Below, piece after piece: positions 46,263-57,984 of a stretch of 64,000 nucleotides of DNA. The position numbers were made by a program, and so were the translations under genes. Where the stretch lies: positions 1 through 64,000 of the forward strand of contig ARYC01000442.1 of the NCBI GenBank assembly GCA_000711775.1. Reading direction: 5' to 3'. The stretch comes from Oxytricha trifallax. Lineage: Eukaryota > Ciliophora > Spirotrichea > Sporadotrichida > Oxytrichidae. The notes beneath the pieces are model-generated. The model was not told where the DNA came from. It worked only from the letters and a program-made list of their open reading frames with translations, and ran no database searches. How positions within the stretch are numbered: position 1 is the first letter of the stretch; the number at the start of each line of letters is the position of its first letter.

Positions 46263-46269
46263 ATAATTT

Positions 46270-47569
46270 CTGAAAACTAGCAAAATATATGCATAATCAT
46301 TTGTTCTTTAAGCTAAAAACTCAAGCACTTTGTATTTAAAAATTTAATATATTTCTAACAAAAAATTATTGGAAACTCATAAAAAATAGTTTATCATATT
46401 GTCAAAAAGTCAAACGATTTTAAGTTTTTAATATAAAGATAAATTACTACAAAGCATTAAGCAAACTACATTATTATAAATAAGTTTATAATAAATATTG
46501 ATGGGAGTGGTATCAAAGCTAAAGTTCTTTTAGAAAACCAGGAGTATGAATTGAACCATAAATTAAAATGATTAATTAATTAGATAATATGGAATATTTA
46601 AGATTGCATCTGAATTTAGTTGCAGAGTTCTTTATAATATAAATAATTGAAGAATGATACTCAAATTTACATCTATTTTTACTTAAAATAATATTTTACT
46701 TATATTAATATACCAACGAAAAGAAAATGAATGCTGTATTTCTGATTGATAATGTTACATTTAGCAAGATAATTGTGACATTAATATAACTGAGGCTTTG
46801 TTCAATATTTATACTGTAATTGAGGCTTTGTAAATTCACAATATCTTTTAAAGTAAAACATTTGCAATTAATTAAAGGATTAAGGTATTAATACTTACAA
46901 GCAAGAAGAAACATAAAAAATTCTCACAATATATATCCAAAGCAAGGAATTTTTTGGGAAGAAAAATTGCTATAAAAGTTGACTAAAATATGAAAGAAAT
47001 GCAACACTACTTAAAAGGATTTAACAAAAGCTCCACTCAAAGTAGGTGCATTCTTTCAATATAAAATAAAATAAAGTAATGATCTAAACATTATAATATA
47101 TTTGTATAGTTTAAACATAATAAACATATCAATTTATAATGTTTCATTTTAAATATAAATTTGATAATATTATTAATAATATATAAAGCTTAGATTAAAT
47201 ATAAAATATCTTTTTTATATAATCAAATATTAAAAGTTAGAATTTATTAATTAAATCAAATTTGAAAATAAATTTATAATCTTCATTTCTTTACCTCCTT
47301 TTACTTCATTGTAACATGGATTGTTTAAAACATAAATAATTTCAAATTAATGTTACATTTTATTCCTATACGACAATACTCCTTAAATATTCTGGGGTCT
47401 TTTTGTTGATCTAAATTTTATTTGGTGTGAGTCTAATCAATATTTGAGCTTTTTTATTGAATATCATTTCCCATTTTAAATTATTTGTAATTATGTAGTT
47501 TCTATAAAATATTACTCCTAATTACTAAATTAAAACAAGAAGAATTTATTTTAATTTGTGAAATGCTAT
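46270..47569. other. AT-rich stretch without a supported gene
   Basis: Nothing recognised. Confidence 0.45.
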
Positions 47570-47577
47570 ATATGAGT

Positions 47578-49047
47578 GTTCCGACCGAGACCCGTACCCC
47601 CCCCGTACCCCTCTTCTAAAAAATACCCCCTCCACCCCGTAGTCCCCGTACCCACCATATCCCCCGTACCCCCCATACCCCCATTCCCCCCATAAAATCC
47701 CCCATTTCATATGAAATTTTTTATCCGCGCAGTCTGAATCGATTTCCTTCATGACATCTCGTCATCATATATAGATAATTTTTTATATGAAATATCATAA
47801 ATTTTTGAAAATTTATTCTTTGCTTATTAACCCATAATAGCATATTAATTTCATTTTTTTATAATTTTTCAACGCTCGCCATTATTTTCTGAGTACATAC
47901 TCTCATAAGAAATTATTTATTTTATGAGTAACACATTAATAATCATAATTATATATTAAAATGATATTATTTATAAAGTACTAGATATAATTCTTAACAA
48001 CTTTGGGTAATGGACCCCTACGATGGACCGCAAAATGTTTTTTCTATATTTTTTAAATGTTCTAAAAATCATTAAAACATCAAAGTAACATGTCATAAGT
48101 CATTCAAAAGCTCCCTTACGAATTTTAAAAGCAGTTTATAACAAAAAAAATTATATTATCAATAAAATCATAAAATACATAGAAATTTGAATTAATATTA
48201 CTAATTTTATTTAGTATGTTATGATTATTATATTTATTTTTTTACAAATTTATATTATAATATCATGATTAGTTGTTATAATTGCTTCAAACACAATCAT
48301 TTTATATGTAATCTTATAGATCAGTAAGCTAAATGATTGTATTTGAAGCAATTATAACAACTAATCATGATATTAAAATATAAATTTGTAAAAAAATAAA
48401 TATAATAATCATAACATACTAAATAAAATTAGTAATATTAATTCAAATTTCTATGTATTTTATGATTTTATTGATATTATAATTTTTGTTGTTATAAACT
48501 GCTTTTAAAATTCGTAAGGAGCTTTTGAATGACTTATGACATGTTACTTTGATGTTTTAATGATTTTTAGAACATTTAAAAAAATATAGAAAAAACATTT
48601 AGCGGCCCATCGTAGGGGTCCATTACCCAAAGTTGTTAAGAATTATATCTAGTACTTTATAAATAATATCATTTTAATATATAATTAAGATTATTAATGT
48701 GTTACTCATAAAATAAATAATTTCGTATGAGAGTATGCAATCAGAAAATTATGGCGAGCGTTGAAAAATTATAAAAATGAAATTAATATGCTATTATAGG
48801 TAAATAAGCAAAGAATAAATTTTCCAAAATATATGATATTTCATATAAAAAATTATCTATATATGATGACGAGATGTCATGAAGGAAATTGATTCAGACT
48901 GCGCGGATAAAAATTTTCATATGAAATGGGGGATTTTATGGGGGGGTACGGGGGGTACGGGGGGGTATGGGGGTACGGGGGGTACGGGTGTGGAGGGGGT
49001 ATTTTTTAGAAGAGGGGTACGGGGGGGGTACGGGTCTCGGTCGGAAC
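47578..49047. mobile_element. 1470-bp giant palindrome with 8-bp target duplication
   Basis: Flanked by ATATGAGT at 47570-47577 and 49048-49055. Termini GTTCCGACCGAGACC and GGTCTCGGTCGGAAC are perfect complements. Arms of roughly 720 bases are nearly identical, with a loop of only some tens of bases around 48315. Each arm starts with a block of degenerate GGGGGTAC repeats. The ORFs at 47546-47752 and 48879-49073 are products of this repetition, not genes. 8-bp duplication fits hAT-type integration. Confidence 0.9.
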
Positions 49048-49055
49048 ATATGAGT

Positions 49056-50968
49056 AAGGTAATGATTTTTTAACTTTCCATGGGTAACTTCAACAATGAC
49101 TGAGAATAGTGAATAATTAATCCGAGCATAGCTGTATTTAAATTTTGCAGAAAATCTTTATTTCAAACGTCAACGATAAATTTAAATTGTTGTGCTTAAT
49201 TTATTTTCTCTACATAATAGTTTTGCCATTGCCTGCACTAATAGACTACTTTAACTTCTAAAATAAATTCTTTAATTTTAAACATTTTTACGTTGGGTTT
49301 TTATAATGCTTAAATGTTTTTAATTTTTTAGAAATTGCATATCTCAAGTTTTTTATTAAATATTAAATTAATTGAAGGATATCGTAATATAGTATATAAA
49401 TTTAAGAATCTCAATATTTTTTTACAGTAGTAATAATATTTAGATATTTTAAAGCATCCTTGACATTCAACCTTCGATAAGACTCCTTCAGATGTCTGAA
49501 ATTTATTGAAAAGTTTGCATTAGTTAGAGTTACTCCAGTGATTTTATCTACTCTTCAATTATTTTGTCATTTTAATATTAATTTCAGATATAATGTTTGC
49601 CTTAAATAAGACCCTGAGTTGCTAAAAACTCGAGTTGTTTGTATTAATTCTGAAATTTCCTACTATTTTGCTGAAACATTAACTGAGTTTTGCTTTGATA
49701 GTTATTGTAATTTAAATGTTATTGTAATTTTAAAAACAAAACTTGTTTAAATATCTTTTTAATAATTAGAACCTCGAATTTTGTCTGAGCGAAATTCAAA
49801 ACAATAACTAGTTCTTCATTAATTAGAGTTAAATTTTACCAATTGATAATTTTTACGGAATTTTATAATTAGTAAATGATGATTTTTCACGATTATTGAA
49901 TATTATTTTTTAAATTAAACAATCTATCTTATAACACAAATGATGTTATGAAATCTTTAACACGATTATTTTCCAATCAACAAGCAAGTTTTTTACAAAA
50001 ATAAACTTTTTAAACTCTATTATGCATATTCTAAAGTATATTTTAAGTAAATCCTATAAAAAAATAACTTTAAATAATACAAATATTTGCCAGCTAATAA
50101 CTTTAATAACTTCATTTCCTTGATTTTTAATTGTTTTATCAATGGTAATTATTTACTTTCACATCAATTTCAATAATAATATATCATTAAAGTTTAATTC
50201 ATTTGTTTATGAGGAAATAAAGTTACTTTGATTATCTTTAAAGTATCCTGATATCGATACAACATATTTATAATTAAAAACTGAAATGTAAAGCAATTTT
50301 ATATCAAAGATACTAACATAATGAGAATTGTTATTGTTTGTTTTCTTCATTTGAGAACTGTTAATGTATTTTCAAAGGTGTCTATAAAAACTACTCATGA
50401 TATTTTGCAAATAAAGATTTTCCATAAGTTAGAGGCTAATGCTGTTAATTAATTATTAGCCGTTGTGAGGTATGATAAAAAATATATGAATTTTTATAAA
50501 ATAATTAGAATTATAATTTATTACTGAATAGAGAAATATAATTCTAAATCAAAATGTTCAAAGCTTTAAAAAACAAAAAATAATTAATATTTAATAAACT
50601 ATTTAAATAAGAATAGCTTGATATTTGATTAAAATTTTAAATAAGAAATATCGGTATAATTTAAAACTGATTGTTTTGTTTAAAATTAATTGAGTTGGTA
50701 TAATCATGATAATATGTTATATATTTTGTATGAAGTGTATCTAAATTAAATTAATTAATAATATATTATATATAAAATATGAAATTGAAATATGTTACGA
50801 CTGTGTGTTAATTATGAATGGAAATAGCATTAATTTTATTTAAAATTGGTTTTATACTAACTCTTGATAGGAGCATAAATAGGTCTAATCAGAAGTTTAG
50901 TAAATGAAGAAGATCAAAATTATAGATATTTCACAGGTTAAGATTTATAACTTCAACTTAATGACAAT
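49056..50968. other. AT-rich stretch, one doubtful minus-strand frame
   Basis: On the minus strand a frame is free of TGA from about 49595 to 49170 (TSEGVLSKVECQGCFKIS), and a Gln-rich piece (QLMFQQNSRKFQNQYKQ) lies at about 49680. Length alone is not significant under this code. Otherwise nothing supported. Confidence 0.35.
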
Positions 50969-51045
50969 CAAAACCCCAAAACCCCTTAATGAGGTTTATA
51001 AGTGCTTTGATTTATAGGGAATTTGTTAGGGGTTGGGGTTATTAA
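50969..51045 (+). repeat. TBE left terminal inverted repeat
   Basis: 77 bases, differing from the right repeat by only a couple of bases. Two C4A4 units at the very end. Confidence 0.95.
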
Positions 51046-51087
51046 TAGGTTTTAATGTGAAATTTATAGTAAATTTATTTAATTTAA

Positions 51088-52533
51088 TCACTCAAAATGC
51101 ACTTTAGGATCATGTGGGAGTGGTCTGAAGTTTATCTTACTTAACCACAACTCTATCTGCTCTAATATTATGTCTGATCTAGAGTTTGGTTTTAATATTA
51201 TTGATTCTGCCATTTATTTTAATGATTGAGAGACTCTGGTTTTGTCTATAAATTACTTGATTCTTTGCTTAGCATCTTTCTCACACCTAGTAGAGTAGTA
51301 ATCGTTCCGAGGCATATCGCACTCTATTATTATTGCTGCTAAAGCCCACACATCCCATTAAAAATCTCCATCTCTCCAGTCTTCTCTTTCAGGATAATAG
51401 CCTGGAGTTCCCATAACACTTCCTAGCCTTGATACTTCCACCCTTAATGCTCTGTTGAAGTCAATAATTGCCACTCTTACAGGTGAGAAGTTTATCATAA
51501 TATTCTCAGGCTTCAAATCTCTATGAACAAAGCTTAACTTATGTAACTCTTTTATACCTTGTAAGGTTTAGGTTTCTATCAAAGCAAGCTACTTATGATT
51601 CCTTTGATCAGTAATAAAATCTCTGAGGGTCATTTCATAGAGTGGGAGTCTGAGAGCCACATGATCTTGGCAAGAAGAACAGCATCTAGATTGATTAAGT
51701 AACTACACTCTTTAAACTTAGCTTTAGTGAGTACTTGATACTCATTTGTAAACTCCATCTGATATTTATCATCACTTAAGAGATAGTTGAAGGGATACAC
51801 CTTGTATGCATATTGATGATCATTGATAACTTTCTTATCAAAGGAGTCTTCTATTATAAGGTAGCTTTAAAGAGAAGTGTCTAGGTCAATTTAAGCAAGA
51901 ACCGGTATTTTCTTGTATTGAATCTTGATCATAATTTTTGTTATTTCAGAGGTCAGTTGGATGCGTCCCTTCTTAACGTACTCTAACTCACTAGCTTATT
52001 CAGGTACTACGACCTTAGAATATTCCCTCGCTTTTCTTTTGTTTAGAACTTCAGCTCAACTTCATGATTCTCAACTTCTATATCTTTCTTGTGAGCTTTT
52101 AATAGATGCTTCTTTAAGTCTCTTGTATGAGAGTATTGCTTATGGCACTCAAAGCAGTCATACTTTCCATCTATTCTATCATGCTTTAAGTATACAGTGG
52201 GCTTTGCTTCTCTATGCTCCTCATATGTCTGTACCAGCTTGATTTATGAGCAAAATCTCTCTCACATAACTCACAAAAATAGACTTCAACTTCTTCAGTT
52301 TGTATAGGAATTTCATTAATACCTTTCTCCTCCTCTCTGTCTCCCACACACTTGTTTGCCATTAATTTTCTATTATGAATTTCAATTTTAATAACAGAGA
52401 CATCAAGTGATAGCTCTGGTAGTTCCTTATGAGAGTTCATCTCGCAGCTATCACACCTTTTATTGCTCCCAAAGGTAAGTCTCATTTAGTTTGATGGAAG
52501 TGCTGTTGTTTTTCTTAAAATGTTAGCGCTCAT
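51088..52533 (-). pseudogene. TBE 57-kDa zinc-finger/kinase gene, frameshifted
   Basis: Starts MSANILRKTTALPSNQMRL. First finger YFCELCERDFAHKSSWYRHM (about 52215-52275), second YDCFECHKQYSHTRDLKKHL. The kinase domain is well preserved: FVHRDLKPENIMI, IIDFNRALR (DFN again in place of DFG), GTPGYYPERED and QWDVWALAA; ends PHDPKVHFE, TGA 51088-51090. Frameshifts near 52200 (between the fingers), near 52000 and near 51670. The shared DFN in two copies suggests it is a family feature rather than decay. Confidence 0.85.
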
Positions 52534-52724
52534 ATTTAAATTTGAATTTAAAATTATAAAACTGCCTCTATAACTGAGAGCTTATAAGAGAGCTTTGCAA
52601 GCCTACAAGTATCAAGGGAAGTTCTAAGAGTATTAGCGAAGATAAATGAGAACTAAGAGACGAACCAGCTCTAAAAATGAGTGAGAAAGTAACCATTTTT
52701 ACTATCAATAATAAGTTGATTATA

Positions 52725-52890
52725 GTACGTACCGATAGGAGGTGCACCTAATTAAGTACGTACTGCTTTAGGAGGTATTTTATGATTTTATGATTAAAAT
52801 TAGGGTGCTCCTAATAAAATACTAGCTTTAATTAATGATCCTAATTAAGTACTAGCATTTTAGGAGCTGCTCCTAATTAAGTACGTACCA
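52725..52890. repeat. GTAC-rich repeats between divergent TBE genes
   Basis: Units such as AATTAAGTACGTAC, AGTACTAGC and TAGGAGGT/GCTCCTAATT recur in both orientations between the 57- and 22-kDa starts, in the same position as the cluster at 1783-1993 but with different unit sequence. Confidence 0.6.
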
Positions 52891-53096
52891 ATTTAAATTT
52901 AAAAATATGGAACTATAACAGTAGAAATTGATATCAATCTCTCAAGTTTGCAACCAGTTCTCTAAACCTTCTCCATATCCTTCTTAGAGGTTGACCTCCT
53001 ATAGGATGCCCATATTTAATAGTAAGTTTTACAGAGGTATATAATTGAAATCAATAAACTTAAATTTGAATATCATTTCTTAGATCTGTAAACAAG

Positions 53097-53886
53097 ATGG
53101 AGACAATGAATGATGTAATGAAAAGAGTGCAAGCACAAGAATTAATTCAGAGATTTAAAAGCAAGGAGGATTTGCACTGCTACCTGGTGCAGCAAGGTAA
53201 TGAACTCATAGTAACTCATCTTGATTATGTAGTTGGTTTGTTCTTGCAACGATGGAAGGTACTAAAATTTCATTTTTAAGAGCCATACTCTGTGAAGAGA
53301 AGAAAGCATTAAAAACTTAAGATGTGAAGTTTGCAGAAATTCCAAACTATCCTGAAATCTCTGTGACTAATTTATATGATGATGCAATGAATGACCAAGA
53401 GGTTTCGTTGTTCCTGCCTACAAAGAAGCAGTTGTCAAATAAACTTCCTGAAAGAAACTATTTCTTTGGCATACTTGCAACAATAAAAGGTGATTACTTG
53501 AAAGAAATTATTCAAGAATCTCATAAGAAAAGGTACAGCATCTCTTCAGAAGATAAAGAAAAAACAAGGGATCAAGATAAGTGAGAGCTGGCTATCAGAG
53601 CTGCAGAAGCACCCTTATATTTCAAGTAAGATTTGTAGCTTAACTCTTTAGAAAAAATCTGGTACTGGCATCTTCTTGATGAACGAATAGAGCAAGCTTC
53701 ATAGAGAGCGAAAGTCGCAGACAAAGTATGAAGTTAGCAAGAGACTTTATTCAAATATTAAGCCTCCAGAGTAAATGAATATAGATGCTGGAGCTGACAG
53801 CAAGAGAAGAAACTTAGGAGGAGGGAAGCAAGAAGTAGAAGGAAAAGAAAGAGAAGCCAGCTCCCTCTAAAGAATTCTAAATGTGA
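53097..53886 (+). pseudogene. TBE 22-kDa gene with intron, frameshifted
   Basis: METMNDVMKRVQAQELIQRF, SKEDLHCYLVQQ, then a 36-base intron, VGLFL, and a one-base frameshift near 53245 before TMEGTKISF. The rest (IPNYPEISVTNLYDDAM, LPTKKQLSNKLPERNYFFG, ESHKKRYSISSED) is followed by a second shift near 53575 and WLSELQKHPYISS, KSGTGIFLM and a basic Gly-rich end. It ends about 45 bases from the transposase stop. Function unknown. Confidence 0.82.
53197..53232 (+). other. intron in TBE 22-kDa gene
   Basis: 36 bases, GTAATGAACTCATAG...TTATGTAG. In this copy it has no TGA and would also read through, but removal gives QQVGLFL, aligned with LHVGLFL of the first copy. Confidence 0.75.
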
Positions 53887-53930
53887 CTTATATATTCATT
53901 AACTTAACTACAAAACTTATTTATATACAT

Positions 53931-54959
53931 TCACTCTCCCTTCTTTCGCACACTTTTAAGCCAATAAATTATCTACTCTCTTCGCTGAATTTTAATAAAG
54001 TCTACTGTATCGATAGGTAGGTCATGCATCAAGTGGTATAACAGCAGTTTCTTGTAATGGCCTTTTAATATACCCCAGTAGAACTCAATTCCATTAAACT
54101 ATGGACTGTAAGGTACGTTGAACACTGCCGTTATTCTTAGTTGCTCATAACTCTTCCTTGTTTCTTTAGTCTTATGAACAGAAAGATTATCAACGAATAG
54201 TATAATCTCTTATTCAGGGTACTTCTCTCTCAGCTGCTCTAAGAACTTAATATACTGCTCTGTCTTAATAGAGCGAGGATGAATAACATAAGTTTCTAAA
54301 CCAGCATCCTCGCTAATACCTCCTAGAATTGGCATTGTTTATACCTTGACTTTCTAGTCATATACTTCTATATTACTATTCCTCTTATACCAAGATTTCT
54401 AGATAAAAGTGTCGAAGGTAAACACAGCCTCGTCAGCATGTATAAACTTAATATTATTAGTAATAGCTCTCTGCATTTAATTATAAATATAATTTAGGTT
54501 ATTGTTGTAAAATGGCAGAGTGAAATCAATCACTCTCTTGATACGATTAACACCTTTGTAAGAAATACCTTTTCGTTTATAGATGTTGGCTATAGACTAA
54601 GCAGAGATCTTCAACTCAGGGAACTGGCGATGAAACATAGTAGGTCGTTGGTCTAAAGAGAAGTGAGCCCAATACTTCAAAGTTTTATCATTAATAAGAT
54701 AGTCAATATGCTTCTATAGAAACTTTGACTACCTCTTAGGCTAAGAATTTAGCTACTATTTCTTTAATTATAGTGCTATAAGACAGTGGGAACGAACAGT
54801 TGACTGACTTCGCTTTATGAGTAGAGCAATAGACTTATAGTTTAGTACTGGTTTGATTTATTCACTGTATATATCAACTCCATATCGCAGTTTAAACACT
54901 AAATCTATATAATCTTCATCATAAATAGACCCCAAAAGCTTGCTATTTTTGTCTCGCAT
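53931..54959 (-). CDS. TBE 42-kDa transposase, open reading frame
   Basis: MRDKNSKLLGSIYDEDYIDL through 342 residues to TGA 53931-53933. N-terminal region with a helix-turn-helix-like segment (YKSIALLIKRSQSTVRSHC), then LKYWAHFSLDQRPTMFHRQF, and the DDE triad: Asp in IHADEAVF, Asp in ILFVDNLSVHK, Glu in FNGIEFYW. IS630/Tc1 superfamily. The last about 20 residues differ in frame from the copy at 1-809, so a late indel is likely (alternative end TGA 53896-53898). Start codon lies 4 bases from the terminal repeat, so transcription presumably starts inside the repeat or outside the element. Confidence 0.93.
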
Positions 54960-54963
54960 TTAA

Positions 54964-55040
54964 TTAATAACCCCAACCCCTAACAAATTCTCTACAAATC
55001 AAAGCACTTATAAACCTCATTAAGGGGTTTTGGGGTTTTG
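54964..55040 (-). repeat. TBE right terminal inverted repeat
   Basis: Inverted copy of 50969-51045, ending GGGGTTTTGGGGTTTTG. The transposase start codon lies just 4 bases inside it. Confidence 0.95.
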
Positions 55041-55179
55041 AATACAGAGATTACAAGCTAAGCTTTAAGACTTAAATATATTTTATTTGTGCTATAAAAT
55101 TTGATTTATAATTAATAAATAATTATTTCTTATTACCTTATTCAATAAATTTGTCATTGTATTTAGAATATTATACTTA

Positions 55180-55640
55180 TAATGATGACAATCAAGGAAA
55201 AAGTAGCGGAGACTTATCTTGTCAGAAATGCTCCTTGGAATGTAAACAAGATTTGACGGAGTAGGAAGCAAAAGCTCAGCATTCTTAAAAGTTATTAGGA
55301 CAGATTAGAAAAAATAGTCAAGGAACTAGTCTTAAACCGAGCTGAAGCGTAAAAACGAGAGATATTGGAGGTATCAGAATGGAAACGACTGCAAGAGCCT
55401 GAAGGAGCTAGAAAGCTGCTCTTTCCGTGAAAGACTAGAATCCCAATCAAGGTGGAGTCTTCAACATTAGCCCTAAGATGAGATTCAAGGAATCATCAGC
55501 AATCTTGATGAACAGTTCAGAAAAGTAAAATGTAGTAGATTTAATGACCAATCAAGAGACCTTAATGGTGAGACAAAAAAACAGAAATTAATTGAAGAGA
55601 ATCAAGGGATGAGGCATCTTGTTTGATAATTATTTTTATG
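55180..55640 (+). CDS. coding island in three frames, unknown
   Basis: GDLSCQKCSLECKQDLTEQE (two CxxC-like pairs), then in other frames DRLEKIVKELVLNRAEAQKR, EPEGARKLLFP-TGA and NLDEQFRKVKCSRFNDQSRD to TGA near 55629. Less AT-rich than the flanks. The GARKLLFP-TGA segment resembles VRELFP-TGA of the gene at 26971. A decayed relative of the cluster protein or an MDS group. Confidence 0.4.
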
Positions 55641-55644
55641 AAAT

Positions 55645-56957
55645 AACTATTTAGTTACATTCATCGTGTATTTATTATTCTTAATAATAATATACCTAAT
55701 GTTATTTGCAATTACTTTTAATGACCATAATTTATGATATGCTTTTTCATTTTGTTTTACTTATCTTATTATTTATAAGTATTCAATTATAAAGTTTTTC
55801 CAACCAAAAATAAGCCTCTATTTTCTATTAAACTTTCTCATTATTCATTTATTCATACTAATGAAATATTATAATAACAAGTTAGCTTGAAGAACTCGTT
55901 GAATTTAAAATGCTTTAAATGATAGCATCTCATTAGCTATAATTCTATTGTGATCTTCATCAACCATATAAATAAATGTCTATTTCTATTTAATTTAAAA
56001 CTGAAGTTGCACAGCATAAATTTCTTAATTCTGTATAATTGTAATTTTTAATTTAATTTGACTCTTTCATGAGTAGAATAGCTGATTATAAATTAGCAGT
56101 GTAAGAATAGAAAATTATATAAGGCTTAATATACAATTGTTTTAAACATTACGGAGATTATTAATGGGGTTTAAATTATTAAAATTTTTTGGTCATCAAT
56201 GGTTAAGCTCATCAAAGTAATTATTAAAATTTAACACAACTATATAATCAAACAACTAAAATGTTAAATTATATTGAAAAGATTCGTTTTACAATTAGCA
56301 TTTTTAATTCATTAATAAACAGAATTTAAAAATAACATTAAAAACAAAATATTTATGTACTAGAGATATTTTCCAATTTGCATTATTATTAAGCACTGTG
56401 GAAACAATAAAATAACCAATTATTATTATTTTATAGAACATATTAATGAAGAATAATTCTTGAAATATTTAAATAAAAAAGACAATAAGAAAAGTGTAAT
56501 ATTATTCATCTTTTGAAATTATTGGATAATATAAAAAATTATTTATTTATTTATAAATATATGTATATATAGTATTTAAAATTAGAGTTTTTTATTATTA
56601 TATGATAAAAAAAAGAAATGTTAAACAAACAGAAGTAGAAGAGTATATTTTGAGCAAGTATTGATGGGTTCGCCAGCAAAAAAATTCCAAAAACTAAAAT
56701 TATTCGACGACAGAAGGTCAAAATTTTATAAAATATTAATTTGTATAAAAATTCAGAATAATATTTATTTACGAAAATTAAGTGTCACTTGTACTGGAAA
56801 GAATGTACATTTAATATTTCATCGAGATTTAATTATTTTATACCAGCAATTTCTTACAGCATTGCTCTTTATAATGAATTTTAAGTTCATTTTAATTTGC
56901 ATTAATAATTAAACATTTTGTAGGTTATCTTTTATCTTCCAAATAAGTATGCAATTC
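55645..56957. other. AT-rich stretch, one doubtful short ORF
   Basis: MGSPAKKFQKLKLFDDRRSK at about 56663 begins an 83-residue ORF whose first third looks coding; the rest is AT-driven. Nothing else supported. Confidence 0.35.
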
Positions 56958-57432
56958 CTGGGTTAAGAGATTCTTGAAATAGTAAATTATTTACAAATTT
57001 CAAGATCACTTTTTAATCTGTTATTAATTGACTAAGATCAAATAAGTGTTAAATAGAAGTTACTATACTGAAATAGGTATAGGTATCTCTATAAGGTTTA
57101 GTAGGTAGAATGATATATCTAAATATAAATTTATCAAACTTGCTTATATTATTATGAGTGACTCTTTGTAAATTTCTTGTATAACACTTAGGTAAATCAA
57201 AAATCATGATGAAATTACAAATTGTTAAAAAATGCTTTTATAAAAATGCATTTTTATATGATTATTTTATATATAGCCATGATCAGTTAAACCTCATAGA
57301 GATAACCATACCTATTTCAGTATCGAAACTTTCTATATAACACTAGTTTGAACCATTCAATAAATAGCAGATTAATAAGTGATCTTGAAATTTATAAATA
57401 ATTTACTAGTTCAAGAATTTCTTACAACAAAA
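56958..57432. mobile_element. 475-bp foldback element
   Basis: Arms of about 145 bases (56958-57105 and 57288-57432) share TAGTAAATTATTTA, AAATTTCAAGATCACTT and ATACTGAAATAGGTAT with moderate divergence. AT-rich loop, no ORF, no G-run ends and no clear target duplication, so a different and older family from the G-run elements. Confidence 0.7.
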
Positions 57433-57877
57433 GTTTCTCCATTAAATTCATTTAATTAGGATTCTCACTACTTGATAAACATGTGCTCAGTCACCATTCA
57501 GAATGATTTAAGTTGTGATTATCAGCCATATTATAAGGTCTTCCTTAACCTGTTTAAAACGATGATTATCATCAAATTAATTTAATAAATGAGGTTGTGT
57601 CTTAAATTTCTTTCTTTAACCTTAATTTGATAAATATTTCTAATTTAAATTAAATACTAAGTAGAAAACCTTTTAGAAAGTTTAATTGTGATCACCACTT
57701 CATTCTTATTTAATAATTCTGTTATTACTAAAGTGAAAATTCAACAAGTTAGTTTTAGAAATCAATTTTCAATTAAAATAATCAATTTATATTGTTTAAT
57801 AAGCTCCTTATTACCTTTACAAACATCTTATTCAAATTCTCTTACATTTTTGATTGTAAGGATTGAATGTCCTCCTT

Positions 57878-57880
<3 letters not shown>

Positions 57881-57946
<66 letters not shown>
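57881..57946. repeat. (TA)n microsatellite
   Basis: About 66 bases of alternating AT with one phase break. Confidence 0.95.
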
Positions 57947-57984
57947 ATAAATAACTAGAAAAATTAAAGATTTTAAGAATATAA

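Larger units (their letters stand above)
50969..55040 (-). mobile_element. complete TBE transposon (4072 bp)
   Basis: Bounded by 77-bp inverted repeats starting CAAAACCCCAAAACCCC and flanked by the target triplet AAT at 50966-50968 and 55041-55043. Contains 57-kDa (-), 22-kDa (+) and 42-kDa (-) genes in the mirror order of the copy at 1-3753. Transposase open; the other two genes have one or more frameshifts. Confidence 0.96.

Noticed and set aside
47546..47752. Gly/Tyr-rich ORF (WGYGGYGGYG) on the minus strand and its mirror at 48879-49073
   Set aside because: Both are products of the degenerate GGGGGTAC repeats in the arms of the palindromic element; no coding signal.
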